Source: Betaproteobacteria bacterium
GTDB taxonomy: Bacteria > Pseudomonadota > Gammaproteobacteria > Burkholderiales > Burkholderiaceae_C
Reading direction: 5' to 3'
NCBI GenBank assembly: GCA_025356445.1
Contig: JANXSZ010000023.1
Coordinates: 1-64,000 of the forward strand
DNA length: 64,000 nucleotides
Below, in pieces: positions 29,043-37,553 of this stretch (position 1 is its first letter; every line of letters starts with the position of its first letter). The notes under the pieces were generated by a model that was given only the letters and a program-made list of their open reading frames with translations, did no database searches and was not told where the DNA came from. The translations under genes were made by a program, and so were the position numbers.

Positions 29043-29057
29043 TTCTGTAAAACAGAA
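29043..29057. promoter_or_regulatory. Perfect inverted repeat between htpX and nhaR (putative LysR-type operator)
   Basis: TTCTGT-AAA-ACAGAA is a perfect 6-bp inverted repeat and fits the T-N11-A form of LysR-family sites. It lies 24 bp before the nhaR start codon in the divergent spacer, a usual place for autoregulation. Confidence 0.5.
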
Positions 29058-29081
29058 AAATAAGTGAGCTGTTAGCGCCCC

Positions 29082-29966
29082 ATGAGTACTGCCTTCAACT
29101 ACCGCCATCTCTATTACTTCTGGGTCGTCGCCAAAGAAGGCGGCATGGCCCGGGCCGCAGACCGCTTGGGTATGGCGGTACAAACCATCAGCACCCAAGT
29201 GCGTGAACTGGAACGCGACTTGGGTTGTGCCTTGCTCAAGCCGCAAGGGCGCGGCGTGGTGCTGACCGAAGCCGGCGCAGCAGCCCTGCATCAGGCTGAC
29301 CAGATCTTCCAACTCGGTGAGTTGCTGCCTGCTGTGGTGCGTGATGCCATTGGCGCCCCCTCGGTACGCTTGGCAGTGGGCATTTCAGACGGGGTGCCTA
29401 AGCTGGTCGTGCGCCGCCTGCTGCAACCGGTCATGGACGAGCCGAATTTACGGCTGCTCGCGCATGAAGACGAGTTTGCAGGCTTGCTCGCCGATTTGGC
29501 CTTGCACCGCTTGGATGTGGTGCTGTCAGACCGCCCTGCGCCAGTGAACCCCAATCTCAAGGTCTACAGCCATGCGCTGGGCGTGTCCCCTGTGCATTGG
29601 TACGCGCCTGCTGCGTTGGTAGTGGCTGCCATGCAGCTTTTCCCGCAGAGCTTGGCCCACGTGCCTGTGCTTTTACCGACCCGTCATTCCGCCATGCGGG
29701 CGCGGTTGGACGCTTGGTTCGAGCGCCTGGGTATCCAGCCCCGTGTGGTGGGCGAGTTTGAAGACAGCGCTTTACTGGCGACGTTCGGTGCCGGGGGCAT
29801 GGGTGTCTTCCCCGCTGCCCAATGGATTGAAGATGAACTGACCGAGCGCTACAGCCTGGCGTGCATCGGCGAATGCACCGGCGTGGACGAGCACTTTTTT
29901 GCTATTGGCACCGAGAAAAAAGTGCTGCACCCGCTGGTGCAACGGTTGTTGCCCACGCAGGTTTGA
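29082..29966 (+). CDS. nhaR: LysR-family transcriptional activator NhaR
   Basis: 294 residues. The N terminus NYRHLYYFWVVAKEGGMARA and helix-turn-helix MAVQTISTQVRELERDLGCA are the NhaR signature, followed by a LysR substrate-binding domain with SDRPAPVNPNLKVYSHALG. In E. coli NhaR activates the sodium/proton antiporter gene nhaA in response to sodium. No antiporter gene is nearby; htpX is divergent. Confidence 0.9.
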   Translation: MSTAFNYRHLYYFWVVAKEGGMARAADRLGMAVQTISTQVRELERDLGCALLKPQGRGVVLTEAGAAALHQADQIFQLGELLPAVVRDAIGAPSVRLAVGISDGVPKLVVRRLLQPVMDEPNLRLLAHEDEFAGLLADLALHRLDVVLSDRPAPVNPNLKVYSHALGVSPVHWYAPAALVVAAMQLFPQSLAHVPVLLPTRHSAMRARLDAWFERLGIQPRVVGEFEDSALLATFGAGGMGVFPAAQWIEDELTERYSLACIGECTGVDEHFFAIGTEKKVLHPLVQRLLPTQV

Positions 29967-29972
29967 TTGGGC

Positions 29973-30000
29973 TTTAAGCGGCTTTTAAGCCGGTCTTAAG
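29973..30000 (+). promoter_or_regulatory. Three TTAAG direct repeats at 11-bp spacing before the QseB-like regulator
   Basis: TTTAAG, TTTAAG and CTTAAG place TTAAG at 29974, 29985 and 29996, exactly one helical turn (11 bp) apart. This is the form of OmpR-family boxes of PmrA/QseB type (TTAAG-N6-TTAAG). It lies 80-107 bp before the regulator gene, so autoregulation is likely. A two-repeat copy precedes the protease gene. Confidence 0.65.
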
Positions 30001-30041
30001 CGAACTGACTTAGGCTGTGGCAAACGCCTCCCGTTTTTTAA

Positions 30042-30079
30042 CTTCCTTCTCTTCCTCTTCTTCCTCCTTTTCATCCTCT
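30042..30079 (+). other. Polypyrimidine tract at the regulator start codon
   Basis: A 38-base run of C and T with a single A (30073) leads directly into the ATG at 30080. There is no purine-rich ribosome site. If translation began at GTG 30017 instead, this run would encode a Ser/Phe-rich extension. Confidence 0.8.
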
Positions 30080-30748
30080 ATGCGCCTCCTGTTGGTAGAA
30101 GACGACCCCATGATCGGCGAGACCGTGCTTGACCTGCTGCGCGCCGAGGCTTACGCGGTGGACTGGGTCAAAACAGGCCCCATGGCCGATACCGCCATGC
30201 TGACGCAGCCCCATGGTCAGCAGTACGACCTGGTGCTGCTCGACTTGGGTCTGCCAGGCCGTGATGGTCTGGATTTGCTGCGTACCTGGCGCGCCCGTCA
30301 TGCCCTGCTGCCGGTGCTGATCGCCACCGCCCGCGACAGCGTGGCTGACCGTATCGCCGGGCTGGACGCCGGAGCTGATGACTATGTCCTCAAGCCCTAT
30401 GACATGGACGAGCTGCTGGCCCGCATCCGTGCCCTGCTGCGCCGCAGTGCCGGGCGAGCTGAGCCGCTTTACACGCACCAGCATGTCAGTATCAACCCCG
30501 CCACCCGCGAGGTGACGAGCCACGGCGTGCCTGTGCAGCTTTCCGCCCGCGAATGGGCTGTGCTGGAGCCGCTGCTGGCCCGTCCTGGTGTGATTTTGTC
30601 GCGCGCCCAGCTGGAAGAAAAACTCTACAGCTGGAAGGACGACATCAGCAGCAACGCGGTCGAGGTCTACGTCCACGGCCTGCGCAAAAAACTGGGAGCA
30701 GCGCTGATTCAAACCGTGCGCGGCTTGGGTTACCTCGTTCCTAAATAA
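30080..30748 (+). CDS. OmpR-family response regulator, QseB/PmrA-like
   Basis: 222 residues from ATG 30080: receiver domain (MRLLLVEDDPMIGETVLDLL, phosphoacceptor Asp55 in LVLLDLGLPGRDG, Lys in YVLKPYDMDELLAR) and a winged helix (REWAVLEPLLARPGVILSRA, SNAVEVYVHGLRKKLG, VRGLGYL). An alternative GTG at 30017 would add 21 Ser-rich residues. It pairs with the kinase 22 bp downstream. TTAAG repeats of the matching class lie upstream of this gene and of the protease gene. Confidence 0.93.
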   Translation: MRLLLVEDDPMIGETVLDLLRAEAYAVDWVKTGPMADTAMLTQPHGQQYDLVLLDLGLPGRDGLDLLRTWRARHALLPVLIATARDSVADRIAGLDAGADDYVLKPYDMDELLARIRALLRRSAGRAEPLYTHQHVSINPATREVTSHGVPVQLSAREWAVLEPLLARPGVILSRAQLEEKLYSWKDDISSNAVEVYVHGLRKKLGAALIQTVRGLGYLVPK

Positions 30749-30766
30749 AGCCGGAAAAATTGATGA

Positions 30767-30794
30767 TGCTATGAAAAACGGAGCTACTCACGCC
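30767..30794. repeat. Repeat-family copy at the start codon of the sensor kinase gene
   Basis: GCTATGAAAAACGGAGC, followed by TACTCACGCC, closely follows the family core GCTATCAAAATAGGAGC. The kinase ATG (30771) lies within this core. Confidence 0.55.
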
Positions 30795-32201
30795 CACTCA
30801 CTGCGCACAAGACTGCTGTTGCTCTTGTTTTCTGCGGTCGCGCTGTTTGCGCTGGCGCAAGGCATCAGCGCCTACAGCAGCGCTTTGCGTCAAGCCGATG
30901 ATTTGTTTGACCTGCACTTGCAGCAAATGGCCCAGGCGATGCGCGGGCGGCACGCGCCGACCCTCAGCACCGCGCCCAGCTTGGGGGTGGACGTGGACGG
31001 CGATGCCCAGCCCGATGTGCTCGTGCAGATTTGGGGGGCCGACGGTGCCACCGTGTTCCAGTCGCCCAACGCCGCGCTTGCACTGCTGCCCCAAACCGCT
31101 ATTTTGGGGTTCTCGGACGTGCGGGTCGAGGGCCGCAGCTACCGTGTTTACGCCGTACAAACGCCCTTGCAAACCATCCAGATCGCGCAGGATATGAGCG
31201 CCCGCAGTGCCCGCGCTAGCGCCCTGGCTTGGCAGGGCGCACTGCCCACCATGCTGCTGGCACCCCTGCTGATGCTTGCTGTCTGGGCGGTGGTCAGCCA
31301 GTCGCTGGCCTCACTGGAGCGTGCTCGCCGCCAGATTGCCGAGCGCACGGTGGACGATTTGTCGCCGCTGGACGACCAGGGCTTGCCCCGTGAAGTGCAG
31401 CCCCTGGTGCAAGAGCTGAACGTCCTGTTTGGTCGTGTCCACCAAGCCTTTGCCGTGCAAAAAAGCTTTGTTGCCGATGCCGCCCACGAATTGCGCAGCC
31501 CGCTGGCGGCACTCAAGCTGCAAGCGCAGGCCGTCAGCCGAGCCTCTGGCACGCACGGCTACCCAGGCACAGACACTGCTCTGCTGCGGCTGAACCAAGG
31601 CATAGACCGCGCCATCCAGCTGGTCGAGCAGCTGCTGGCCTTGGCGCGTGCTGAAGCCGGGCCCGACACTGGTGCGGCAAGAGAGGGCGCGTCCGAAGAC
31701 AAACCCGTGGATCTGCGCACCGTCATCCGCCTCGCCGTAGCCGATGTGCTGCCACAGGCGCAAGCCGCCGGTATCGACCTGGGCTTGCAGCCTGCCGAGG
31801 ACGGTGCTCACGAGGCTGCTGCGCTGGTGCAGGGCGACGCCGAGGCGTTGCGCACGCTCCTGCGCAACCTGCTCGACAACGCCCTCAAATACACCCCCAG
31901 CACCCCTGATAACCCTGGCCGTGTGGATGTGGCCCTGCACGCTGGTCATGGTCATGGTCATACCGGTCAGCTGGATTTGACTGTGGACGACAACGGCCCA
32001 GGCATCCCCGATGCCGAGCGCGAGCGCGTGTTTGACCGCTTCTACCGCGCTGACAGCACCCGCCAGAGTCAGCCTGGCAACGGCCTTGGCCTGGCCATCG
32101 TGCGGGCCATTGCAGAGCGCCATGGGGCGACGGTGGCGTTGTCGTCATCGCCCACATTGCAGGGCTTGCGCGTACAGATAAGCTTTTTAAGACTGGCTTA
32201 A
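30771..32201 (+). CDS. Sensor histidine kinase, QseC-like
   Basis: 476 residues. Helix 1 (LLLLLFSAVALFALAQGISA), a periplasmic domain (about 35-150), helix 2 (TMLLAPLLMLAVWAVVSQSL), a HAMP-like linker, HisKA domain with phosphoacceptor His239 in DAAHELRSPLAALKLQ, and HATPase with NLLDNALKYTP, DNGPGIP and GNGLGLAIV. It should phosphorylate the regulator encoded just upstream. The first codons lie in a repeat-family sequence and no other in-frame start is close. Confidence 0.93.
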   Translation: MKNGATHAHSLRTRLLLLLFSAVALFALAQGISAYSSALRQADDLFDLHLQQMAQAMRGRHAPTLSTAPSLGVDVDGDAQPDVLVQIWGADGATVFQSPNAALALLPQTAILGFSDVRVEGRSYRVYAVQTPLQTIQIAQDMSARSARASALAWQGALPTMLLAPLLMLAVWAVVSQSLASLERARRQIAERTVDDLSPLDDQGLPREVQPLVQELNVLFGRVHQAFAVQKSFVADAAHELRSPLAALKLQAQAVSRASGTHGYPGTDTALLRLNQGIDRAIQLVEQLLALARAEAGPDTGAAREGASEDKPVDLRTVIRLAVADVLPQAQAAGIDLGLQPAEDGAHEAAALVQGDAEALRTLLRNLLDNALKYTPSTPDNPGRVDVALHAGHGHGHTGQLDLTVDDNGPGIPDAERERVFDRFYRADSTRQSQPGNGLGLAIVRAIAERHGATVALSSSPTLQGLRVQISFLRLA

Positions 32202-32202
32202 G
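32185..32202 (+). promoter_or_regulatory. Two TTAAG direct repeats at 11-bp spacing before the protease gene
   Basis: TTAAG at 32187 and 32198, in TTTTTAAGACTGGCTTAAG, has the same 11-bp phase as the triple repeat at 29973. It overlaps the end of the kinase gene and lies 50 bp before the DegP/MucD-like start, so the two-component system may also drive the protease separately. Confidence 0.6.
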
Positions 32203-32251
32203 CCTGACGCCTGACAGTTGCGTTGTTCACAGTGCAACTTCAGGAGTTTTT

Positions 32252-33880
32252 ATGCAAACCGTCTCTCTCGTCACCCTTAAGACCTCACGTTTGGTGTTGG
32301 CCCTGGTGGCCTCCGGTGTCATTGGCGGGGCTGGTGCCTCGTTCGTGCAAACGCACATGGCCCATGCAGCGACCCGTACCGAAGTGGCTACCAGTGCCAG
32401 CCCGGTGCTCAATGCTGGCCCTGCCAATGCACCCCTTGCAGCGCCCATGACTTCCCTCATTACCGCCCCTGATTTCTCTCAAATCACCGCTCGCTACGGT
32501 GCAGCGGTGGTCAACATCAGCGTCACTGGTTCTGCCAAACGGGGCGCCAATGCTGCGAATGAGGACGATGAGGAAACCGCCGAAGCCGCCCCGGGCCAGC
32601 GTGCCGACCCCCGTGGCGATCCTTTCGGCAATGACCCGTTCTTTGAATTTTTCCGCCGCTTCCAGCAAGGCCAAAATGGCCAAAACGGCCAAGCCATGCC
32701 CGGACAACGGGGTCAGCGGAGTCCCCAGGCGGGCAACGTACCCACCCACGGCCAAGGCTCCGGCTTCATCGTCAGCGCCGACGGCATCATCCTGACCAAC
32801 GCCCATGTGGTGCGTGATGCCAAAGAGGTGATCGTCAAGCTCACCGACCGTCGCGAATTCCGCGCCAAGGTGCTTGGCTCCGACCCTAAAACTGACGTGG
32901 CGGTGCTCAAAATCGCCGCCACCGACTTGCCTACCGTGGTCATTGGCAATGACCGTGACCTGCGCGTCGGTGAATGGGTGCTGGCGATTGGCTCGCCTTA
33001 TGGTTTTGAAAACAGCGTGACGGCCGGCGTTGTCAGCGCCAAGGGCCGCTCGCTGCCGAATGACAACTTTGTGCCTTTCATCCAGACCGATGTGGCGGTG
33101 AACCCCGGTAACTCGGGCGGCCCGCTGTTCAATGCACGGGGTGAAGTGATTGGCATCAATTCGCAAATCTACAGCCGCAGCGGGGGCTACCAGGGTTTGT
33201 CTTTCGCGATTCCGATGAACGTAGCGATCCGCATCAAGGACCAAATCGTTGCCACTGGCAGCGCGCAGCATGCCAAGTTGGGCGTGCAAATCCAGAGCGT
33301 AGACCAGACATTGGCCGATTCCTTCAAGCTCGACAAACCCCAGGGCGCGCTGATTGCCAGCGTGCAAAAGGGCAGCCCGGGTGAGCAGGCTGGCCTGCTG
33401 CCGGGCGACATCGTGGCGCAAGTGAACGGTCAGCCGGTGATTGCCGCCAACGATTTGTCCAACCTGATCGGGATGCAGGCACCGGGCCAAAAGGTGACGT
33501 TGCAAGTCTGGCGCGAAGGCCGTATGCAGACCCTGCAAGCCACGTTAGGCAACGCCAATGAGAAGGTCGCCAAAGCCGATGCTGGCGCAGCGGAGTCGGG
33601 CAAAGGCAAGCTGGGCCTCGCTTTGCGGCCCTTGGAGCCGCAAGAGCGTCGCCAAGTGGGTGGCGCCGTGGCCGCAGGGGGAGGGCTGGTGATTGAAGAC
33701 GCCACCGGCCCCGCCGCGAATGCAGGGGTGCAGGCCGGGGATGTGCTGATTTCGATCAACGGCACGGCAGTCAAAAACGTGGAGCAGGTGCGCGCCCTGG
33801 TGGCAGGGTCAGCCAAATCGGTGGCCCTGCTGATTCAGCGCGGGGAGGACAAGATTTTTATCCCTGTGCGCTTGGGGTAA
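32252..33880 (+). CDS. Periplasmic serine protease, DegP/MucD (Do) family
   Basis: 542 residues. An N-terminal signal or anchor (LVLALVASGVIGGAGASFV), a long Gln/Gly-rich linker (about 95-160), the trypsin-like domain with His185 in TNAHVV, Asp215 in KTDVAVLKI and Ser288 in GNSGGPLFN, then two PDZ domains (about 345-430 and 460-540). It degrades or refolds damaged periplasmic proteins. Good ribosome site (CAGGAG). Next to a QseBC-like system with a shared box upstream, in line with envelope stress control. Confidence 0.94.
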   Translation: MQTVSLVTLKTSRLVLALVASGVIGGAGASFVQTHMAHAATRTEVATSASPVLNAGPANAPLAAPMTSLITAPDFSQITARYGAAVVNISVTGSAKRGANAANEDDEETAEAAPGQRADPRGDPFGNDPFFEFFRRFQQGQNGQNGQAMPGQRGQRSPQAGNVPTHGQGSGFIVSADGIILTNAHVVRDAKEVIVKLTDRREFRAKVLGSDPKTDVAVLKIAATDLPTVVIGNDRDLRVGEWVLAIGSPYGFENSVTAGVVSAKGRSLPNDNFVPFIQTDVAVNPGNSGGPLFNARGEVIGINSQIYSRSGGYQGLSFAIPMNVAIRIKDQIVATGSAQHAKLGVQIQSVDQTLADSFKLDKPQGALIASVQKGSPGEQAGLLPGDIVAQVNGQPVIAANDLSNLIGMQAPGQKVTLQVWREGRMQTLQATLGNANEKVAKADAGAAESGKGKLGLALRPLEPQERRQVGGAVAAGGGLVIEDATGPAANAGVQAGDVLISINGTAVKNVEQVRALVAGSAKSVALLIQRGEDKIFIPVRLG

Positions 33881-34026
33881 CGGTGCAGGTGCGCGTTCTG
33901 TTGATGCAGGCTGCGCATGTCACCAGGGCGACTTGTGGCCCGCCCCTTTGAGGGTGTTCACTCTGTAGGCGTATTGCACTTGCCTCCACCATGGAGCCTC
34001 TTATTTTTTAAGGTGACAGGTACGCC

Positions 34027-35343
34027 ATGGCTACAAAATTTACCCTTCAATCGAATGCCGCCGCTGCCAAATTGGCCGTGGCGGCGTTGTGCTGCGCTGG
34101 TCTTCAGGCTGTAGCGCAAACGCCCGCATTGCCCGCCCCCGAGACGGTGGCTCTCGACAAGCTGGGCTACATGAGCACTTTTCCCCCCACGCCAGCACAG
34201 CGGGTTGACCTGAGCAATTCGTACAAATATCCGCAGCTGCGCTGGACGATGCAGCACCTGCGTGAGCTGGTGCCTACCTACAATATCCGCCATGGCAACG
34301 CTCCTGTGTCGGTATTGCCGACGGCGCTCAAGCCACTGGGTGCCGTGGTATTTGAGGATGACAAGGGTAAAAATATCACCGTGGACGATTGGCTCAAGGC
34401 GACATACACCGACGCCATCGTGGTGCTGCACAAAGGCCGCGTGGTGTTCGAGCGCTATGACAACCAAATGCAACCCAGCTCGCCGCACCTGCTGTTTTCT
34501 GTCACCAAATCGTTCACGGGTTTGATGGCGGCCCAGCTGGCCCACGACGGCAAGCTTGACCCTGAGGCGCTGGTCACCCAATACATCCCCGAGTTAGCTG
34601 ACAGCGCCTGGGGTGACATGAAGGTGCGCGAGGTGATGGACATGACTGGGGCCGTGCGCTTTCGTGAGGTTTACACCGACCCTACCACCGAGATTTTTGG
34701 TTACAGCTGGGCCAGCGGTCTGCTGCCCCGTCCCCCGGGCTACCAGGGCAGCACCAACGTGTACGATTTTCTGAAAACGCTGAAAAAAGAAGGCGAGCAC
34801 GGTGCGGGCTTTGTCTACCGCACGGTGCATTCCGAGGTGCTGGGCTGGCTGGTGTCGCGCGCCACAGGCAAGCATTGGGCCGAACTGATGAGCCAGGACA
34901 TCTGGCAAAAACTGGGCATGGAAGAAGACGCTTACGTCATGGTCGATTCAACCGGCACCCCGTTGCAAGGTGCAGGGCTGAACGCCACGGCACGGGATTT
35001 GGCCCGGTTTGGCGAGATGCTGCGCCTGGATGGCCGCTTCAATGGCCGGAGAGTTTTTGACAAAGCCGTGCTGGACGATTTGCGCAAAGGCGGCGACCGC
35101 GAGAAGTTCAAATCCCCCTTGACCGCCTTCCGCCCCGGCTACAGCTACCGTAACCAGTGGTGGGTGCTGCACAACGCGGACGGTGCGTTTGAAGCGTCAG
35201 GCATCCATGGCCAGATGGTGCATATCAACCCTGCGGCAGAGATGGTGGTCATCAAGCTCTCGTCTCACCCTGTGGCCGGTGCCGGGTTCACCCACCCGCT
35301 GACCCTGCGGGCTTGGGACGCGTTGGCCAAGGCGGTGCGCTAG
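34027..35343 (+). CDS. Secreted serine hydrolase, class C beta-lactamase family
   Basis: 438 residues. A signal peptide (KLAVAALCCAGLQAVAQ) is followed by a beta-lactamase/penicillin-binding fold with the SxxK motif at Ser158-Val-Thr-Lys161 (FSVTKSFTG), EYSW-like YSWASGLLPRPPGY and a C-terminal HGQMVHI motif in place of the KTG box. Overall it resembles 6-aminohexanoate-dimer hydrolases and esterase EstB-like proteins rather than true beta-lactamases. The substrate is unknown. It stands alone between the protease and gluQ, with which it is convergent. Confidence 0.87.
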   Translation: MATKFTLQSNAAAAKLAVAALCCAGLQAVAQTPALPAPETVALDKLGYMSTFPPTPAQRVDLSNSYKYPQLRWTMQHLRELVPTYNIRHGNAPVSVLPTALKPLGAVVFEDDKGKNITVDDWLKATYTDAIVVLHKGRVVFERYDNQMQPSSPHLLFSVTKSFTGLMAAQLAHDGKLDPEALVTQYIPELADSAWGDMKVREVMDMTGAVRFREVYTDPTTEIFGYSWASGLLPRPPGYQGSTNVYDFLKTLKKEGEHGAGFVYRTVHSEVLGWLVSRATGKHWAELMSQDIWQKLGMEEDAYVMVDSTGTPLQGAGLNATARDLARFGEMLRLDGRFNGRRVFDKAVLDDLRKGGDREKFKSPLTAFRPGYSYRNQWWVLHNADGAFEASGIHGQMVHINPAAEMVVIKLSSHPVAGAGFTHPLTLRAWDALAKAVR

Positions 35344-35366
35344 GGAGCGTGTTGGTGGTGTGCTGG

Positions 35367-36347
35367 TCAGGGTGAGGTGTGGCTGCCATGGGCATCGCCA
35401 TAGCGTTCGCGCCATGCGGCAACGCCCCAGGCCAGCTGGTCGCTGACGGTATGGTTGGCTTCTGGCTCTTGCCCCAGGCCCAGGGTGTGCAGCGCAGCTG
35501 ACAGTGCTCGCTCAGGGGTGTGCACCTCTACCGCAGCAGCCCCGTTTTGCTTGGACAGTTTTTCGCCATTCGTCCCCAGCACCAGCGGTGTGTGGAGGTA
35601 CAGCGGGGTGGGTAAGCCCAGTGCGCGTTGCAGCAGGATTTGGCGGGCGGTGTTGTCGGCCAAATCTTCGCCACGCACGATGTGGGTGATGTGCTGGTCA
35701 GCATCGTCCACCACCACGGCGAGTTGGTAAGCCCACAGGCCATCAGCTCTTTGGAGCACGAAGTCGCCTGCATCGCTCGCTACGTCTTGGCTTTGAGGCC
35801 CGAGGCGGCGGTCATGCCAGTGCAGTATTGCTACAGTTTCAAGAGCTTCTAAAGCGCATCCAGATTGCACTGGAGGCCTATTTTCTTCAAAATTAACCAC
35901 TTTAAAACGCCAAGCCCGTGCGGGGCGACCTTGCAGGCCGTGGCGGCAGGTGCCGGGGTAAATCAGCTCAGCGTGGCGCTGGTGTGCAATGCCCTGCGCC
36001 GCCAACGCGTTGGCAATGTCTTTGCGCGAGCAGGCGCAGCCATAGGTCTGGTGGGTGGCAATGAGATGGTCCAGCGCAGCCTGGTAATGCTGGCCGCGTT
36101 GTGACTGGCCGACCGGGGTTTCATCGGGCACCAAGCCGCATGCCGCCAGCTGATGAAGGACAGTTTGCGCCGCACCGGGGATGCAGCGTGGCGTGTCCAC
36201 ATCTTCGATGCGCACCAGCCAGCGCCCGCCGTGCGCACGGGCATCCAACCAGCTGGCCAAGGCTGCCACCAGTGAGCCCGCATGCAGCGGGCCGGTGGGG
36301 GAGGGCGCAAAGCGGCCTGTGTAAGCTGTATAAGCCGTGCGAGCGAT
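35367..36347 (-). CDS. gluQ: Glutamyl-Q tRNA(Asp) synthetase, with unusual start and insertion
   Basis: The conserved N terminus [18 protein letters not shown] (HIGH-like HAG) is encoded upstream of the first canonical start (GTG 36269), and the only codons between it and the stop at 36353 are non-canonical; ATC at 36347, 1 bp beyond the upstream gene's TAA, is the best guess, giving 326 residues. Zinc ligands are in GCACSRKD and YPGTCRHG, and the KMSKS-like motif is KLSKQNG. About 20 extra residues ([19 protein letters not shown]) replace the usual short link before HWHDRRLG and are encoded by a repeat copy. The enzyme attaches glutamate to queuosine in tRNA-Asp. Confidence 0.82.
   Translation of the reverse strand: MARTAYTAYTGRFAPSPTGPLHAGSLVAALASWLDARAHGGRWLVRIEDVDTPRCIPGAAQTVLHQLAACGLVPDETPVGQSQRGQHYQAALDHLIATHQTYGCACSRKDIANALAAQGIAHQRHAELIYPGTCRHGLQGRPARAWRFKVVNFEENRPPVQSGCALEALETVAILHWHDRRLGPQSQDVASDAGDFVLQRADGLWAYQLAVVVDDADQHITHIVRGEDLADNTARQILLQRALGLPTPLYLHTPLVLGTNGEKLSKQNGAAAVEVHTPERALSAALHTLGLGQEPEANHTVSDQLAWGVAAWRERYGDAHGSHTSP
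35828..35893. repeat. Repeat-family copy inside gluQ (66 bp, in frame)
   Basis: On the coding strand the order is AATTTTGAAGAAAATAGGCC, TCCAGTGCAATCTGG, ATGCGC, then TTAGAAGCTCTTGAAACTG and TAGCAA. It has the AT-rich ends and central GCGC arms of the longer family copies. It supplies about 20 codons that GluQ proteins normally lack. Confidence 0.6.
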
Positions 36348-36348
36348 G

Positions 36349-37419
36349 TTATTTCACCACCGCCAGCGCCAGTTCCAGCCCCGACACAAAGGCGTCTTCC
36401 ACCCGGTGCCCGATGCACCAGTCGCCCGCAATACCGATGCCTGAGCGGGCGTCCCACAAATGGGTTTTGCCCAGGGGTTTGAAGGTTTTGGCGTAGCGCC
36501 AGCGGTGGACGGTGGCAAAGCTGGGTTCGGCGCGAATCCCGGTGACTTCGCCAAAGGCTTTGAGCAGCTTGGCCTGTATGCGGGGGGCGTCGTCTTCCAG
36601 GTGTTCTTGTGACCAGGCGGGGCTGGCCTGTACTGTCCAGCGTTCGATCGACGAGCGGCCGGGTTTGGACGATTCGCGGGCCACCCAGGCGATGCGGTGG
36701 TGGGTGCTGAGTGCGGCGTTCCATTGCGGCCCCAGGTGGGCCATATTGGGTTGGGTGGCGTTGGGGAAGGCCAGCATCAGCGTCCAGCATGGAGCGACTT
36801 CAACGGTTTCAATCTGCTTGGACAACGCCGCCGCCAGCTTGGAGGTCTTCAGCAGGCTGTGCACTTGCACGCTGGGGATGGCGAGAATCACCGCGTCAAA
36901 ACCCGAGTACACATGGCTGCTGTCAGCCGCACCGGTGGTGCGCAGCTGCCAGCGTTTGGTGTTCAGTGGATCGCGTTCGATTTTGGCGACCGTGGTTTCC
37001 AGCACCACCGCTTCGGCATGCCCGGGCTGCTGGGCCAAAGGGGCGGCCCAGGCTTTGACCAGACCATTCATACCGGGTGTGGCGACCCAGTGTTGCTGGG
37101 GCGTGGGCAGCGCGGCTTCGGCCACTCGGCCTAACGCGTCCAGCACGCGGATGGCGTTGGCGCTCCAGGGCTTGCAGATCTTGGGGGTGGTCTTCAGCGC
37201 TGTGGCAAAGCGGTCATCGCGCACCGTGAAGTACTGGGTGCCATGGTCAAACGAGCCGAATGACGTGCTGCGGGTGGACATGCGCCCGCCTACGCCACGG
37301 CTTTTCTCAAAGACGGTCACTTGGTGCCCCGCTTGAACCAGTGTGCGGGCACAGGTGATGCCGGCCATACCGGCACCGATGATGGCAATGTGTTGGCCAA
37401 TGTGCGGGCTTTTGGGCAT
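36349..37419 (-). CDS. FAD-dependent amine oxidase-like (renalase-like) oxidoreductase
   Basis: 356 residues. N-terminal dinucleotide-binding motif [17 protein letters not shown] and the FAD motif [13 protein letters not shown], then a HGTQYF segment, and a C-terminal [14 protein letters not shown] ending in [19 protein letters not shown]. This is the bacterial renalase-like NAD(P)/FAD family; the substrate is unknown. Its stop codon is 1 bp away from the presumed start of gluQ, so the two are probably coupled. Confidence 0.9.
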   Translation of the reverse strand: MPKSPHIGQHIAIIGAGMAGITCARTLVQAGHQVTVFEKSRGVGGRMSTRSTSFGSFDHGTQYFTVRDDRFATALKTTPKICKPWSANAIRVLDALGRVAEAALPTPQQHWVATPGMNGLVKAWAAPLAQQPGHAEAVVLETTVAKIERDPLNTKRWQLRTTGAADSSHVYSGFDAVILAIPSVQVHSLLKTSKLAAALSKQIETVEVAPCWTLMLAFPNATQPNMAHLGPQWNAALSTHHRIAWVARESSKPGRSSIERWTVQASPAWSQEHLEDDAPRIQAKLLKAFGEVTGIRAEPSFATVHRWRYAKTFKPLGKTHLWDARSGIGIAGDWCIGHRVEDAFVSGLELALAVVK

Positions 37420-37553
37420 GAGGATGTTCCTTGTGGTGTGTTGTAAATACAGCGAATCAGTGACGGCTTCGTGACTGTCGCCTTAAGTGGCACTGTACAC
37501 GGCAAGTCAGGGGGGCGATCTCAACACAAACCCCGCCTATGCAGCTCAGGCCG

